From: Paulinella micropora
Taxonomy: Eukaryota > Cercozoa > Imbricatea > Euglyphida > Paulinellidae
Direction of reading: 5' to 3'
Assembly: GCA_019918135.1 (NCBI GenBank)
Contig: WBZZ01005554.1
Location: 71,001-135,000 of the forward strand
DNA length: 64,000 nucleotides
The position numbers were made by a program, and so were the translations under genes. The notes beneath the pieces were generated by a model that was not told the DNA's origin, made no database searches, and worked only from the letters and a program-made list of their open reading frames with translations. Numbering within the stretch: the first letter of the stretch is position 1; every line of letters starts with the position of its first letter. This document shows, one piece after another, positions 30,033 to 40,834 of this stretch.

Positions 30033-33000
30033 ATGTCGCAATTCAAAAGTTTGTTAGGCTTGTCAGAAATCGCGACAGACCGCCTTTCAATCGCAAACCT
30101 CGATTTAACGAACACTAATATTGTCGGCCTTAATACAGACAGAGTTCCAGAAGATGCTGACCCCGTAAATTTATACTTCACTAATTCAAGATTTGATACA
30201 AGACTATCTACCAAGACCACAGACGATATTAAAGAAGGAAAAAATTTATACTACACTGATGAACGATTTGACGCCCGAATAGGAACAAAGTCAATAGATG
30301 TTTTAAGTGATGTAGCCATAACAACTGCGGCAGACAATCAACTGCTCATAATACAGCACTGGACAATGGCGGAACGCGAATTCTCCGTTTCTTAGGTTAG
30401 ACGGCGCCGCCAGCATGACAGGCTCCATAAATATGGGAGGTCAAAGCATAACAAACGTAAATTTAGTTGATGGTATTGATGTTTCTGCTCTAGATGCTTC
30501 TGTCGTCAAACTAACGGGAAATCAATCAATAGCAGGAACAAAAACATTCACAGACAAAATAACGACATCGGCGGGAAAACCGATAATCATAGGCAGATCG
30601 GCAAAAGGAGTAAATGGGCCAACTGGCGGTTTAGAATTATATGGCAATTATGCCGACAATATCGGAGGAGCTCACATACAAGCAATAACCTCAGAAGATG
30701 ATTATCCGACATTTTCTTTAATTAACACATCGCACGGATCTATATTTATGGGTTTTGATGCTTATATAGATAATTTTAACTGGAAATCAAGTTATGCGAC
30801 TTCAAACTTCGCGAGGTTGCTAAAGTTGGAGACTATCTAAGAATTTTTTATGATAGCAACCGCTCAGTTGGTAGTGTTGTCCAGTGGGATAATGTAGCAA
30901 TAACTATTGACACAACGGGACTTTTATACACAAAAGCAATAACAGCAAGTGGGCTCATAACGGCAAATGCTGGAATTGACATGAAATCACAAAGCATAAC
31001 AAACGTGGATTTATTAAATGGGCGAGTTGTTTCAACTTTGTACTCAGAACACGGCGCGAACAAGGCAAAAGTGTCGGCGGATGGTAGCATAGACACTCAC
31101 AGCGATGTAATAATAACAACAGCATCCGATAATCAATTGCTCATTTATAGCACAGGACAATGGAGAAACACGAATTCCCCTTTTCTGAGATTGGACGGCA
31201 CAGCCAGTATGACGGCAGGATTAAATATGGGAGGATTTTCGATTACAAATGTTAATCTTGTTGATGGTATTGATGTTTCCGTCCTTGATACCGCCGTCGT
31301 TAAACTAACAGGAAACCAAACCATAGCAGGAATTAAGACATATAGTAGCGGTCTTGAAATAACAGGAAAGTCAACGAATGCGACAACGAAAGGAACATTC
31401 GTGGTTTTTAACTCCACAGCCAATATAGGAACTATCGGATGCCTTGATATGAGCACGGGAGTAAATTATAACTTTGAAATAAATGCCAAAAAAATAAGTT
31501 TCATTATTGATGGAGCGATTGTTGGATGGGTAAATGCTTCGGGGCTAGATTGTAATAGTAGCAAAATAGCCAACCTTGGAACTCCGACATTAGCGACGGA
31601 CGGGGCGACAAAAGGGTATGCTGATACATTGGACGGACAAAATGTAAAACTAACAGGAGACCAAACAATCGGAGGAGCAAAGACATTTAGTAATATGGTA
31701 ACCGCGACACTCGGCATAACATCAAATGACAAGATAACAACGGCATTAAGCAAACCAATAATCATAGGAAACACAACAAAAGGTACAGGAGCGACAGGAG
31801 GATTAGAAATATATGGGACTGATAGTTCAATAATAGGGCCACACACGCAAATGATAACAATACACTCTCTTTCGGATATAAGTCAGGAAATAGCAGTGGG
31901 GAGTGCTATATAACATGGTCTGAGGCGATGAACATAGATAATGCTGGATTTAATAACGTCTAACGTTGGAATAACGACAGCATCAGGTAAGCCGATAATC
32001 ATAGGCAATACAACAAAATCAGCAAATGGAGCAACGGGAGGTTTAGAATTGTATGGAACGGCGAGCAATATAGGAGGAGCGCATTTACAGGCGATAATAT
32101 CCACAGATGCTTATCCAACATTCCAATTATTGAACTGGGCACATGATAACATCAATTTATATTTTGATTGTTATTACAACGGGACGAACATATTATCTTC
32201 AAACACGTCATCAAATTTCCAAATAGCGAAATACTTAAACAAACTCAGTTTTAATTACAAAAATGGGGGAACACTTGGTCAAGCGATAACGATGAGTGAA
32301 GCAATGAACATAAGCACAGCAGGATTAATAACGGCTAATGTGGGAATAACGACAGCATCGGGTAAGCCAATAATCATAGGCAATACGACGAAAGGAGTGG
32401 GATCAACGGGAGGACTAGAGTTGTATGGAACGGCGAGCAATGTTGCGGGGCCACATATACAGGCAATAACAACAGCGGATGCTTATCCTGCTTTCCAACA
32501 ACTAAACTGGTCGCACGACAATATAAACTTAGTTTTTGATGCTTATTTTGACGGCACGAACTGGAAATCAAGCCACAGCGGTTCAAACTTTCTATTACAA
32601 AAAAACGGAAGCAGACTTGTTATCAATTATGCTAGCGGGATAACAGCAGGAAGCAATATAACTTGGTCTGAGGCTATGAATATCAATACTTCTGGAGAAG
32701 TAGTCATACCAACAACATCAAGCGGATTTTTAACGATACGAAAAAGACCCGCCGCCACTAACGACGCACAGCTATATTTTAAATCAGGAGGATATACGAA
32801 TTATGGAGTGCTGACCGTTTCAACTGGATTGCTCCACGCTTGGACGACTTCAAACTCTACCACGACAGAACCATCAGGCAATTATGTTTATATACCACTT
32901 AACGGAAATTGGACTTATACTTCGGACAGACGGCTTAAAAAAGATATCGAAACATTAGACTGCGGGGAAAGTTGTGAGAAACTAATGAAAATAAATTGTT

Positions 33001-33309
33001 GCTCATATTATTTGAAATCGGACGAGAAAAATGAAAGGAAAAACCACGGATTTATAGCAGACGAAGTAAAAAAAAATATATCCAGAATTTGTATCAGAAA
33101 GCGGAATGAAATCAGACGACGGAAAAGGCTTTATTGAAGGTATAACATATACAGACTTCATACCGATATTAGTCAGCGCTTTTCAACACGCGACAGAAAG
33201 AATAGTTAATTTAGAAAAAGAAAATAAAACTTTACTTAATATATTACAAGACCAAGCGAACCAATTAGCAGAAATAAGAGCAGTCGTATTTCCACCTAAT
33301 GCCTCCTAG
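30033..33309 (+). pseudogene. fibre protein region with Peptidase_S74 tail (unit C)
   Basis: Counterpart of 11184-14456 with the same YYTDERF start, repeated LRLDG and LELYG modules and S74 end (SDRRLKKDIETL near 32920). It is broken in a few places. Confidence 0.7.
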
Positions 33310-33643
33310 ATTACATCCGCCGCCACCTATTATTGATATGGCGGATGGCGAGATGACACCAGAGTTGAAGAACCGCGTGCTAGATGTCCAAATTAAGCAG
33401 GAAGAAAAAAAAATTGACCACGAATACGAGGACAACTGGGACTGTTGTATGACTAAGCGAAAAACTGACAGCCGTCTGATTAAATACTTATTTCAAATGG
33501 GTATCATTATCGCGATTATAACCCTTTGTATCGTGAGGCTGTCTGAAAAGAACTTACCGTGTGAGGTTGCTAACACGTACGTCGGTATTTTAACACTACT
33601 TATCGGCATCTGCCTTCCTAGTCCATCTAGTTCAAAGAAGTGA
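33299..33643 (+). CDS. small two-TM membrane protein (unit C)
   Basis: 114 residues starting MPPRLHPPPPIIDMAD. The first half is soluble and charged, with CCMTKRK just before the first hydrophobic segment (about residues 69-86). A second segment lies at about 93-107, and the end is SPSSSKK. It overlaps the last codons of the fibre region. Helical-hairpin topology suggests a holin-like or virion membrane protein. No family is recognised. Confidence 0.5.
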   Translation: MPPRLHPPPPIIDMADGEMTPELKNRVLDVQIKQEEKKIDHEYEDNWDCCMTKRKTDSRLIKYLFQMGIIIAIITLCIVRLSEKNLPCEVANTYVGILTLLIGICLPSPSSSKK

Positions 33644-33835
33644 GCATTCATATAGTTGAGTTTTATACCGAGAGCTATCACCCGCACAGATTAACGGAAT
33701 AGCTTCGTCAAAACTACGACACATATTATTTCCGTTATTTATGAAAACACATTTAAATTTGGTTTCTATTCCCTTTTGGATACAATAAATACAACTTTCA
33801 TTTTTTTTTCTCGCTGACACGTGAATAGAAATCAC
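33632..33835 (-). CDS. small Cys-containing protein (unit C), uncertain
   Basis: Counterpart of 14792-14983, with CIYC and later Cys residues kept. It is convergent with the two-TM gene. Confidence 0.3.
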   Translation of the reverse strand: MISIHVSARKKNESCIYCIQKGIETKFKCVFINNGNNMCRSFDEAIPLICAGDSSRYKTQLYECSLL

Positions 33836-33894
33836 AGGCAGTCCGAGCAGAAATATTAATTAATAAAAAGTTTATAAACATTAGTACAGGCAAC

Positions 33895-34266
33895 ATGGCA
33901 GACTATAAATATCAGCGGATTATTTTTCTAAGTAATGATTTTCCAGGAGGGGTTAATGGTAGCAAGACGTTTGACAAAACCATTCAAATGAACTTTACAC
34001 CAACCAGAATGAATGTTAAGTTTATCCACTATATGAATAATACGACGGAGACGAAAACAAAAATCCTTTATATGGACCGCATTGGAATTATTGGCACATT
34101 CGCTGACAGCAACACGGCAAACATTTCCAATCTCGGTTATAATCTTGGAAATATCGGATGGACTGACGGTCAATACAGTTTTAGAGTGCTTAAAACAGAC
34201 AGCGGTAATATTGAGACCGACCAACTAGCTGGAAGAATTGTTATTTGTTTAGAATTTCTCGGGTAG
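33895..34266 (+). CDS. small beta-rich protein (unit C)
   Basis: 123 residues starting MADYKYQRIIF, differing from 15043-15414 at only a couple of residues. The 3' end carries the TAGACCCCGCC word. Confidence 0.5.
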   Translation: MADYKYQRIIFLSNDFPGGVNGSKTFDKTIQMNFTPTRMNVKFIHYMNNTTETKTKILYMDRIGIIGTFADSNTANISNLGYNLGNIGWTDGQYSFRVLKTDSGNIETDQLAGRIVICLEFLG

Positions 34267-34319
34267 ACCCCGCCTTTGAAAAAAATATATTTTAGAATAT
34301 ATAAAAATCTGGAGGTGCT
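34265..34319 (+). promoter_or_regulatory. shared intergenic module upstream of the ATPase (unit C)
   Basis: Exact equivalent of 15413-15467: ACCCCGCC, AAATATATTTT, ATATATAAA and GGAGGTGC before ATGGAG. Confidence 0.5.
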
Positions 34320-35144
34320 ATGGAGAAAATTAACGATATTAAAGTTAGACTGGTTAAGCAAAACGGAGATGGCGACAAGTTGGCAAAAGGATATAAACTA
34401 TTTGATGAGCCGTACGCCAATATTTTTCTTCTCGCTCGCAAGAAGAGTGGCAAGACGACAGCACTGTTCGAAATCCTGAAAAGGACGACCGACAAAAAGA
34501 CCCGCATTGTTATTATTGCCAGCACGATACACAAAGACCACATCTATAAAGAAATGGTTAAGCACTTCAAGAAAAAGGGAAACCCGATGGCAATATATAC
34601 ATATTTGAAAGCGGTTGGATATAGTGTGATTGATTACGAGTTAGACAAGCTCAATAAACCCGACGAAGAGCAAGAAGAAGGAGAAATTGTTCAAGATGGT
34701 AAAGAGGAACCGAAGCCGAAGTTTTTATACTTTGGTAAAGATGGTGAAAAGAAAAAGCAAGAACCCCCCGCACCCCCAAGGCCGAGTAAATACATTACAC
34801 CAGAAGTCGTGTTCGTGTTAGATGACCTCGGCTCAGGTTTAAGGGATAAGTCTGTGAGCGACCTGTTGAAAAAAAATAGACACTATAAGTCAAAAGTGAT
34901 TATGTCTAGCCAGTATCTTAACGACTTACGACCCGAGGCGATTAAACAGCTAGACTACCTTCTTATTTTTCCTGGTCAAAGTGTTGATAAAATAGAGCTC
35001 GTGTATAAACATCTGGACCTCGGCTACGACCTCGACTACTTCATTGAAAAATATCACGAGGCGACGAAAGAGAGGTTTAACTTTTTGTATGTGGATGCGG
35101 TTTCGGACGAACTAAGGCAAAATTTCAACAAACGATTTTTATGA
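34320..35144 (+). CDS. FtsK/HerA-type packaging ATPase (unit C)
   Basis: 274 residues, nearly identical to 15468-16292, with KKSGKTTALFE and VVFVLDDLGS retained. Confidence 0.85.
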   Translation: MEKINDIKVRLVKQNGDGDKLAKGYKLFDEPYANIFLLARKKSGKTTALFEILKRTTDKKTRIVIIASTIHKDHIYKEMVKHFKKKGNPMAIYTYLKAVGYSVIDYELDKLNKPDEEQEEGEIVQDGKEEPKPKFLYFGKDGEKKKQEPPAPPRPSKYITPEVVFVLDDLGSGLRDKSVSDLLKKNRHYKSKVIMSSQYLNDLRPEAIKQLDYLLIFPGQSVDKIELVYKHLDLGYDLDYFIEKYHEATKERFNFLYVDAVSDELRQNFNKRFL

Positions 35145-35179
35145 ATTTATTATTAATTATTTTTTTTCTATATATTATA

Positions 35180-35499
35180 ATGGTCGTCAAAACAACAAGG
35201 GTTGAAGTCATTCCAACAGTTGGAAAATAAGAAGAAACTCAAACACAATGGCGGGCGGAAAAAAGAAAACTGGTCGCAAGAAACAAAAGGGCTGTGGGCA
35301 ACAGGGTGGCAAAATAAATTGGAAGAAGGTAGGACAAGCGATATTGGATGCTAATAGTTTTATCAAAAAGAATAAATTGGTTTCAAAGGGCGCCACTTTT
35401 CTGAACGATATTGGAGTGCCGTATGCTGGTAAGGTTGCTATGGCTGCGGCTAAACAAGGCTACGGCAAGCAACGAGGCCGTGGTGCGCTTAAATTTTAA
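35180..35499 (+). pseudogene. basic core/minor capsid-like protein (unit C)
   Basis: Counterpart of 16330-16648. The part from MAGGKKKTGRKK (35248) onward is open for 83 residues, which supports that internal ATG as a possible true start. The copy is altered upstream of it. Confidence 0.45.
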
Positions 35500-35558
35500 A
35501 CCCCCGAAGATAATATTAATCTAAATTTTTAATATTTTTTTACATTAATATATACAGT

Positions 35559-35829
35559 ATGAAGACCAAAGAGCGAAAGCAACGACCGCCGAGAATATAC
35601 AGAACGAAAGATGGTCGGCCATATATCAAAGTAAAAGGAAAACGAGCATATCTAAACTTTGGAAGTAAGACAAATGACTTATCAACGCTTCAAATTGTTA
35701 AGCTGTTTATGAAATACTTGAATAAAACAAAATCAAAGAAACCGTGGCCGAACCATAAAGACAAAAGCAAACTGAAAAAAGTTCAAAGCCTATCAGAGAT
35801 TGAACAGAACACAAGAATGGCTATTCAAG
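35559..35829 (+). pseudogene. beginning of the coiled-coil protein gene, cut by the end of unit C
   Basis: It starts MKTKERKQRPPRIYRTKDGR. The N-terminal domain is basic, with a YIKVKGKRAYLNFG stretch suggestive of a small beta-hairpin, possibly nucleic-acid binding. The element stops at 35829, where Gypsy pol begins. Confidence 0.5.
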
Positions 35830-38800
35830 CCTACCGTCCTCCAACCTTACTCCTACCCTCTCTGAGTCTTCATCAAGCTCGCTTCGATTTTCCTGTGGAG
35901 GTTCAGTACAGACCTCAGTCGTCTCCTCCTCCTCTTTTATATTCGCCTTCGCGTTCTCGTATGCTTCATAAGACCACTCAGCGTCTTCGAGAACATGCGC
36001 CTCACAGCATATGCCATGATCCGGGCCTTGAGGACTATATCGTAGACCCGTGCGGTCATATCGAACGCCTCTTGCCATCTGCATCGCCTCTATGTGGCTT
36101 ACCTCGTACACCTTGTCCGTGGACAGATCTATCATTTCCACTGATGATACGAGAGCCGACACCTCCGACTGAAACTCTAGCCTAGAAAGGCTATCAGCGA
36201 CTACATTTCGCTTTCCCGGTAAATAGACCATCGTGAAATTGAAACATGACAAGAAAGCTTGCCATCGCGCCAAACGGCCGGTTTGTTCATGATTCATCAA
36301 CCAAAGAAGGTTGTGATGATCGGTCCTAACCGTGAATAGAGGTCCTCCCCATAGATATTCTCTGAGCCTCTTGAGAGCCCATACTACTGCCAACGCCTCT
36401 CTCTGTCGCGTGCAGTAATTTCGCTCCGCCGCACACAGCTTTCTACTAATAAACATGATCGGGCGCAACTTTTTCTCCTCATCTTCCTGTTGCAGCACCG
36501 CGCCGATCGCGAACTTAGATGCATCCGTGTCGACTACGAACGGCTTCGCAAAGTCGGGCATCATAAGTACTAATCCGCCGTCCTTGGGATCTTTATAAAT
36601 GAGATCTTTGAGCGTATTAAACGCCTGCAAAGCCTCCTCATCCCACTTCTCAAAGTCTCCAAAATCAATCATCTTCTCCAACTTAGCCCGAGTTGCACCC
36701 CAATCGGGTATGAACTGGCTGTAGTACTGTGCCATCGCAAGAAAAGAGTGTAACTCTGTGCGATTCTTTGGCAACTGTCTACTCATGATCTCCTCCCTCT
36801 TTTCTCGCGATATCGAGACTCTATTATGAGAAATCTCGTAACCCAAATACGTCACACTTGTCTTGGCAAGCTGACATTTCTTTAAGTTGCATTTCAGGCC
36901 AAAAGCTCCGATGCGCCTGAAGACATCTGACAAATGATCGATATGCTCTTCCATTGTGTTAGAGTATACGATAATGTCATCGATGTAACAAAATGCATAT
37001 TCTCCCGCCTTCTGTCCTCTCCTTCTCATAAAACCATCCTCCGACTGGTCGTCATATTGATCACTCAACATCTTCTGCATCACCTTCTGAAAGAGCCCCG
37101 GGGCCTGTTTGAGTCCCATTGGAAGCACCTTCCACTGGTATATTTCCATACCCACAACGAATGCAGTCAGCCATCTGGATTTCTCGTCCAGTGGTATCTG
37201 CCAGAAGCCGTTCTTAAGGTCAATGACCGAATAGAATTTAGCATTCCGCAGCACCCTTCTGCCTTCTTCTAAGGTCGGCAGAGGATTTCTCTCTTCCTCT
37301 AGCACCTTATTCACACGGGCATAATTGATCGTCAAGCGCCATTCTCCTCCTGGCTTAGGGACGATTTTCGGTTGAGAGACAATTGGAGATGTAGATCTCT
37401 CAATAAAGTCCTCATTGAGCAACTGTCTCACATTCTCCTCCGCTATCTTCGCCTCATGTATGCTCAAATTTGCCCTCCGTGGTGCCGGAGATGGCTCCGC
37501 ACCCGGTATCTTGTAAATGACAGCAGTGAAGTCCTCCGACTTTACACCACCTGCTCGAGGAGGGTCGAAAATTTCTCTGTACGCCTCCATCTTAGCTTTG
37601 AGAAGCTCCTTCTCTCTCTCCGTACCCACTCCTTCTTCTAAGATTTTCCTCGCCGCCGCTTGGAAATCTTCCTCCGACATTTTCTTATGTTCTTTGAGGG
37701 GCGCTAAGTCCTCCTCCAAACTCAAATCTTCCTCGGACAAATCGTCCAGTCCCGTCCGTTCATACGTGACTGTGTCCGGCTCATCATCATGACCAAGTCC
37801 GACAAGCATATCAATAAGGTTCGCGTATTGTATCGGAGCCTTACGGGTGTAGAAACCATCAAAGCATGTGAAAGCTTGAGGTATCAATTTCAACTTGTCC
37901 TGAGCTCTGAGCTTCTGCTTGTATGCACTGCTCTGCTCCCGAGACCCGAGTCGACAAGCCACCACTAACTGTTGCTTGCGAGAGGGAACCGGTATAGGAT
38001 GATCAATAAGCCGGTCCCTTATCTCCTGTGCCCATATCGCCTTCTCATTGTACGGCAGAATGACAGTATACGGCTTGTTACTCTCAAATAGAGTCCGTAG
38101 ACACTTTTTCACTTCCGTTAATGAGCGCGGCCAGGTAGGTACATCGCCCCAAAAGTTCGTGATAAAAGTTTTGATGTCATCCGCTGGAGTATCGGGGATA
38201 CGCCCCTTCCTCCTTGGCACAAACGCCTCTCTCTTCTCATCTGCCACCTTTGCGTGGTAACAGTAGCCATTAGTGATATGGACATCTGCCCCGCCACCTT
38301 CTGCGAATCTGGCCAACGACGGGCACTGTTTCGCAACACATATTATCTCCTCATTACGCGCTACGATTAAGTCATCAATAGACTTTCTGTCCCATGCGGG
38401 AATCGTAACCGTATACGCCTGCATTTCCGTCTCCCAATTGTCGGTCCAGGACAGTTCGTCCGGCATTGTGACATAGGGGTGTACATAGGCTTCAGTTGCC
38501 TCATGTACGAAGGCCAACTTTTTTCTCTCCGTTGCTAGACTCAGCTCAAAAGCCTCGTATGAGTCAGCAGCAGTCATCGGATTGATATCCTCCTCCTCTC
38601 CATTCTTCACTCCATAAATCACTCGCCGTGCGGCGCAATTGATCACAGCCCCCATCGTAGCCAATTGGTCGTACGACAGCAGGATTGAACCGTGGTAATC
38701 GGGGACAACATAGAGGTCCGCACGATATACTCGACCGGATTTCAGTTTAAAAATTAATGTGACGATGCCCGTAATTTCCGTACGGCTGCCTACCCCTTTT

Positions 38801-39396
38801 AGGGTCCCCTTTGTTTTTCTAATATTTTTGTCCACCCATGTCCGGTGACTATTCAAAAACTTCCGGCCGACAATATTAATATTCGCCATCGTATCATTAC
38901 CAACTTTTAATGTGGTTTGTAAAGTTTCACAAAAGAGGTCAGTGTAGCATAGCGCGTCTGGTCTATGTATACTAGCCGCTAGCACATGAATTTTTTGTTC
39001 TAGGTTTTTGAGTCTAAGCTCAAGTTCCTTGTCCTCTTTCCGTTCTTCCCCCTTTTCCTCCAACTTCGCTTCTTGAGTCTCCGGGGCTCCCGGTATCTCG
39101 AGTGTCCGCTGGACAGAGTCCGGTACACTAAATGTACACTTGTCTACCGTAGAGACGGTTGCGTCCTTTGGCGGGGGAACGGTCCGCTGCTTCTTTGTAG
39201 GTGGAGACCTAGCCTTCGGTTTCGGCTTCCTCTCCTCCATCGCCTTCTTCGCCTTCCTATTCGCATCATTTATCATATTAGCTCTCGAAGGATGAACCAG
39301 CAAATGCTTACCTTGAGGCTTGCTAGGCTGTGTGCCTTCACCTTCTCTTTTAGGAGGAACGGAACCGTTCGTGTCCTGTTCAGCAACAGTAGACAT
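35830..39396 (-). CDS. pol: Gypsy-type pol: protease-like region, reverse transcriptase, RNase H
   Basis: About 1,190 residues starting MSTVAEQDTNGS. The order is: Pro/Lys-rich N-terminus; a retropepsin-like beta region (about residues 145-260, call weak); a long linker; reverse transcriptase with EWRLTINYARVN, VIDLKNGFWQIPL, LPMGLKQAPGLFQ and YIDDIIVYS (about 36970-36990); and RNase H with FVVDTDASKFAIG and RTDHHNLLWL, ending with DSLSRL. These are hallmarks of Ty3/Gypsy polymerases. The C-terminal extension is acidic and ends where the element meets unit C. Integrase is not present. Confidence 0.85.
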
Positions 39397-39471
39397 AACT
39401 GTGACTGTCGGATTAAAAAGAACGGTTTTTATCTCCTTCTCTCTCTTCTCCTCCTTTCTCTTTTCCTCCCG

Positions 39472-40218
39472 TCATTCTATGACTTCAACACGCTCACCTG
39501 AGCCGGTGTCTTCGTCTTGACGTCCCCCATCCGCAGCGGTATAAGCTTGCTGGGGGTAGTTGGAGCTGGAACTGGAGCTATAATGCCAGTATCCGTGTCC
39601 TCTGGGAGGGCGCGCTGGGGTCCTGCCTCCCCTTCCACGAAAGCCTCGACCTCTTGGTGTCGCTCCTCGTGGTGTCCCTCGGGACCCTCGTGACGCTCCT
39701 CTTCTCTTTTCTCCTCTAGTCGGCGCCGTTTGTCGGCCCACTGTCTCTTTCTCCTCTCTTTTCTCCATTTTCTCAATGAAGGAAATGATGGCCTGCCGGA
39801 ACTCCCCGTCCTCGACCATATTTGCATTCCACCTCCTCTCCTCCAACTCCTTCTTGTAAATTCCGTATATGGCCGGCGACCTTCTTGTGCCTTTGAGTTC
39901 TCTCAGGAAGATAGATCGCATCCTGCCATCGTCAGAGTCATGACTGAATGAGCAGTTGCCTACTCCCTGCTTTGCCTCATTCTTACACGCCATATAAGAG
40001 AAATAGCGGTAGCACGGCGTCGGCTCATCTCGCCCCCTCTTTTGACCTGCCGTCCGAGTTGTATGTGCCGCTTGAGCACCTCCAACCCCCTGTGTTGCGG
40101 CACTGGAGAATGACTCGGTGGCCGTGTCCAAATCGGAACACGCGTCGAGGCATGGGACTCCAATGTTACACTCCCTCTCGTTAGCTCGATAAAAAGTCGG
40201 TAATACAACCAGACACAA
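39472..40218 (-). CDS. gag: gag-like protein with a CCCH zinc finger (Gypsy 1)
   Basis: 248 residues. A C-x8-C-x10-C-x3-H finger (CYRYFSYMAC...CSFSH, about residues 90-115) stands where retroelement Gag proteins usually have a CCHC knuckle. A Glu/Lys helix and a long Arg/Gly/Pro-rich tail follow (RGRGFRGRGGR). It lies upstream of pol on the same strand with about 75 bp between them. RNA-genome binding is the likely role. The CCCH type is unusual for Gag, so an unrelated captured protein is possible. Confidence 0.45.
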   Translation of the reverse strand: MCLVVLPTFYRANERECNIGVPCLDACSDLDTATESFSSAATQGVGGAQAAHTTRTAGQKRGRDEPTPCYRYFSYMACKNEAKQGVGNCSFSHDSDDGRMRSIFLRELKGTRRSPAIYGIYKKELEERRWNANMVEDGEFRQAIISFIEKMEKREEKETVGRQTAPTRGEKRRGASRGSRGTPRGATPRGRGFRGRGGRTPARPPRGHGYWHYSSSSSSNYPQQAYTAADGGRQDEDTGSGERVEVIE

Positions 40219-40226
40219 ATCCCCAA

Positions 40227-40424
40227 AGGAGAATGATGTCTCGTTATATTAGCTCAGTGAAGCCGAAAAAGCAAGCGGCCACAGACCAAGGTTAAAATGG
40301 CATTAGGTCAAATCCGGCCAAACGATATTGAAAATAATGGGAAAAAACTAGGTGCACCTGACACCAGAAAAAGGATACTTTTTACCGGCTATCCGGGGGG
40401 TGATGCCTACATATTATTAGTATT

Positions 40425-40465
<41 letters not shown>

Positions 40466-40471
40466 TATTAT
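40227..40471. other. no gene seen; ends in an ATT microsatellite
   Basis: Unique DNA to about 40410, followed by TATTAG/ATT repeats to 40470. It could include leader sequence of Gypsy 1, but no LTR or primer-binding site could be recognised. Confidence 0.4.
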
Positions 40472-40743
40472 GGACACCGTGATAGCCCAGTGGTCAAGTT
40501 CTACCATCTGGGCCCTGTCGCCAGTTCGATTCCCGTCGGTGCCACCAGTATTTTCATTGAACATACCGATCCGTCTGGACCAGTATTTTCATTGAACATA
40601 CCGGCCCGTCTGGAAGTGTTGGAACTGCCCTTGCGGGGGTGTCATTAGAGCTTATCGTCAATTCTTCGTACTCCCCTCACGGGTGAGACGATGGAGGCGC
40701 ATGTGCAGAAATGCATCAGCCATTGACAGAGAAGCACTATTAC

Positions 40744-40800
<57 letters not shown>
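40472..40800 (+). repeat. tRNA-derived SINE with (ATT)n tail
   Basis: The first 76 bp (40472-40547) resemble a tRNA: GGACACCGTGATAGCCCAGTGG holds an A-box-like TAGCCCAGTGG, GTTCGATTCC is B-box-like, and the segment ends GCCACCA. The body follows, including a tandem 35-bp duplication (40545-40579 and 40580-40614), then GAGAAGCAC and an ATT tail (about 40738-40800). SINEs are transcribed by RNA polymerase III and copied by LINE machinery. It is not a functional tRNA, since the stems pair poorly. Confidence 0.65.
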
Positions 40801-40834
40801 GGACACCGTGATAGCCAAGTGGTCAAGTTCTACT
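40801..40834 (+). repeat. second, truncated SINE head
   Basis: 34 bp repeat the first bases of the SINE at 40472 (one change) directly after the first copy's ATT tail, then diverge. Either a truncated second insertion or a dimer remnant. Confidence 0.5.

Larger units (their letters stand above)
27344..35829. mobile_element. Polinton-like element, unit C (left-hand part of a unit)
   Basis: It repeats 8491-16979 in the same order and orientation with near identity, then stops at 35829, where Gypsy-type pol sequence begins without an intervening LTR. Parts: integrase through the coiled-coil gene downstream of the core-like protein. It is broken in several genes and lacks its right part. Confidence 0.9.
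35830..40226 (-). mobile_element. Ty3/Gypsy-type retroelement 1, partial
   Basis: Minus-strand element with a gag-like frame (39472-40218) followed by pol (35830-39396). No integrase is seen and no LTR is recognised at either side, so it is incomplete. Its left edge abuts unit C directly. pol is open over its whole remaining length, which suggests a fairly young copy. The right limit is approximate. Confidence 0.7.

Noticed and set aside
40472-40547. tRNA gene
   Set aside because: A- and B-box-like words and a CCA end are present, but acceptor and T stems pair poorly and a SINE body with ATT tail follows.
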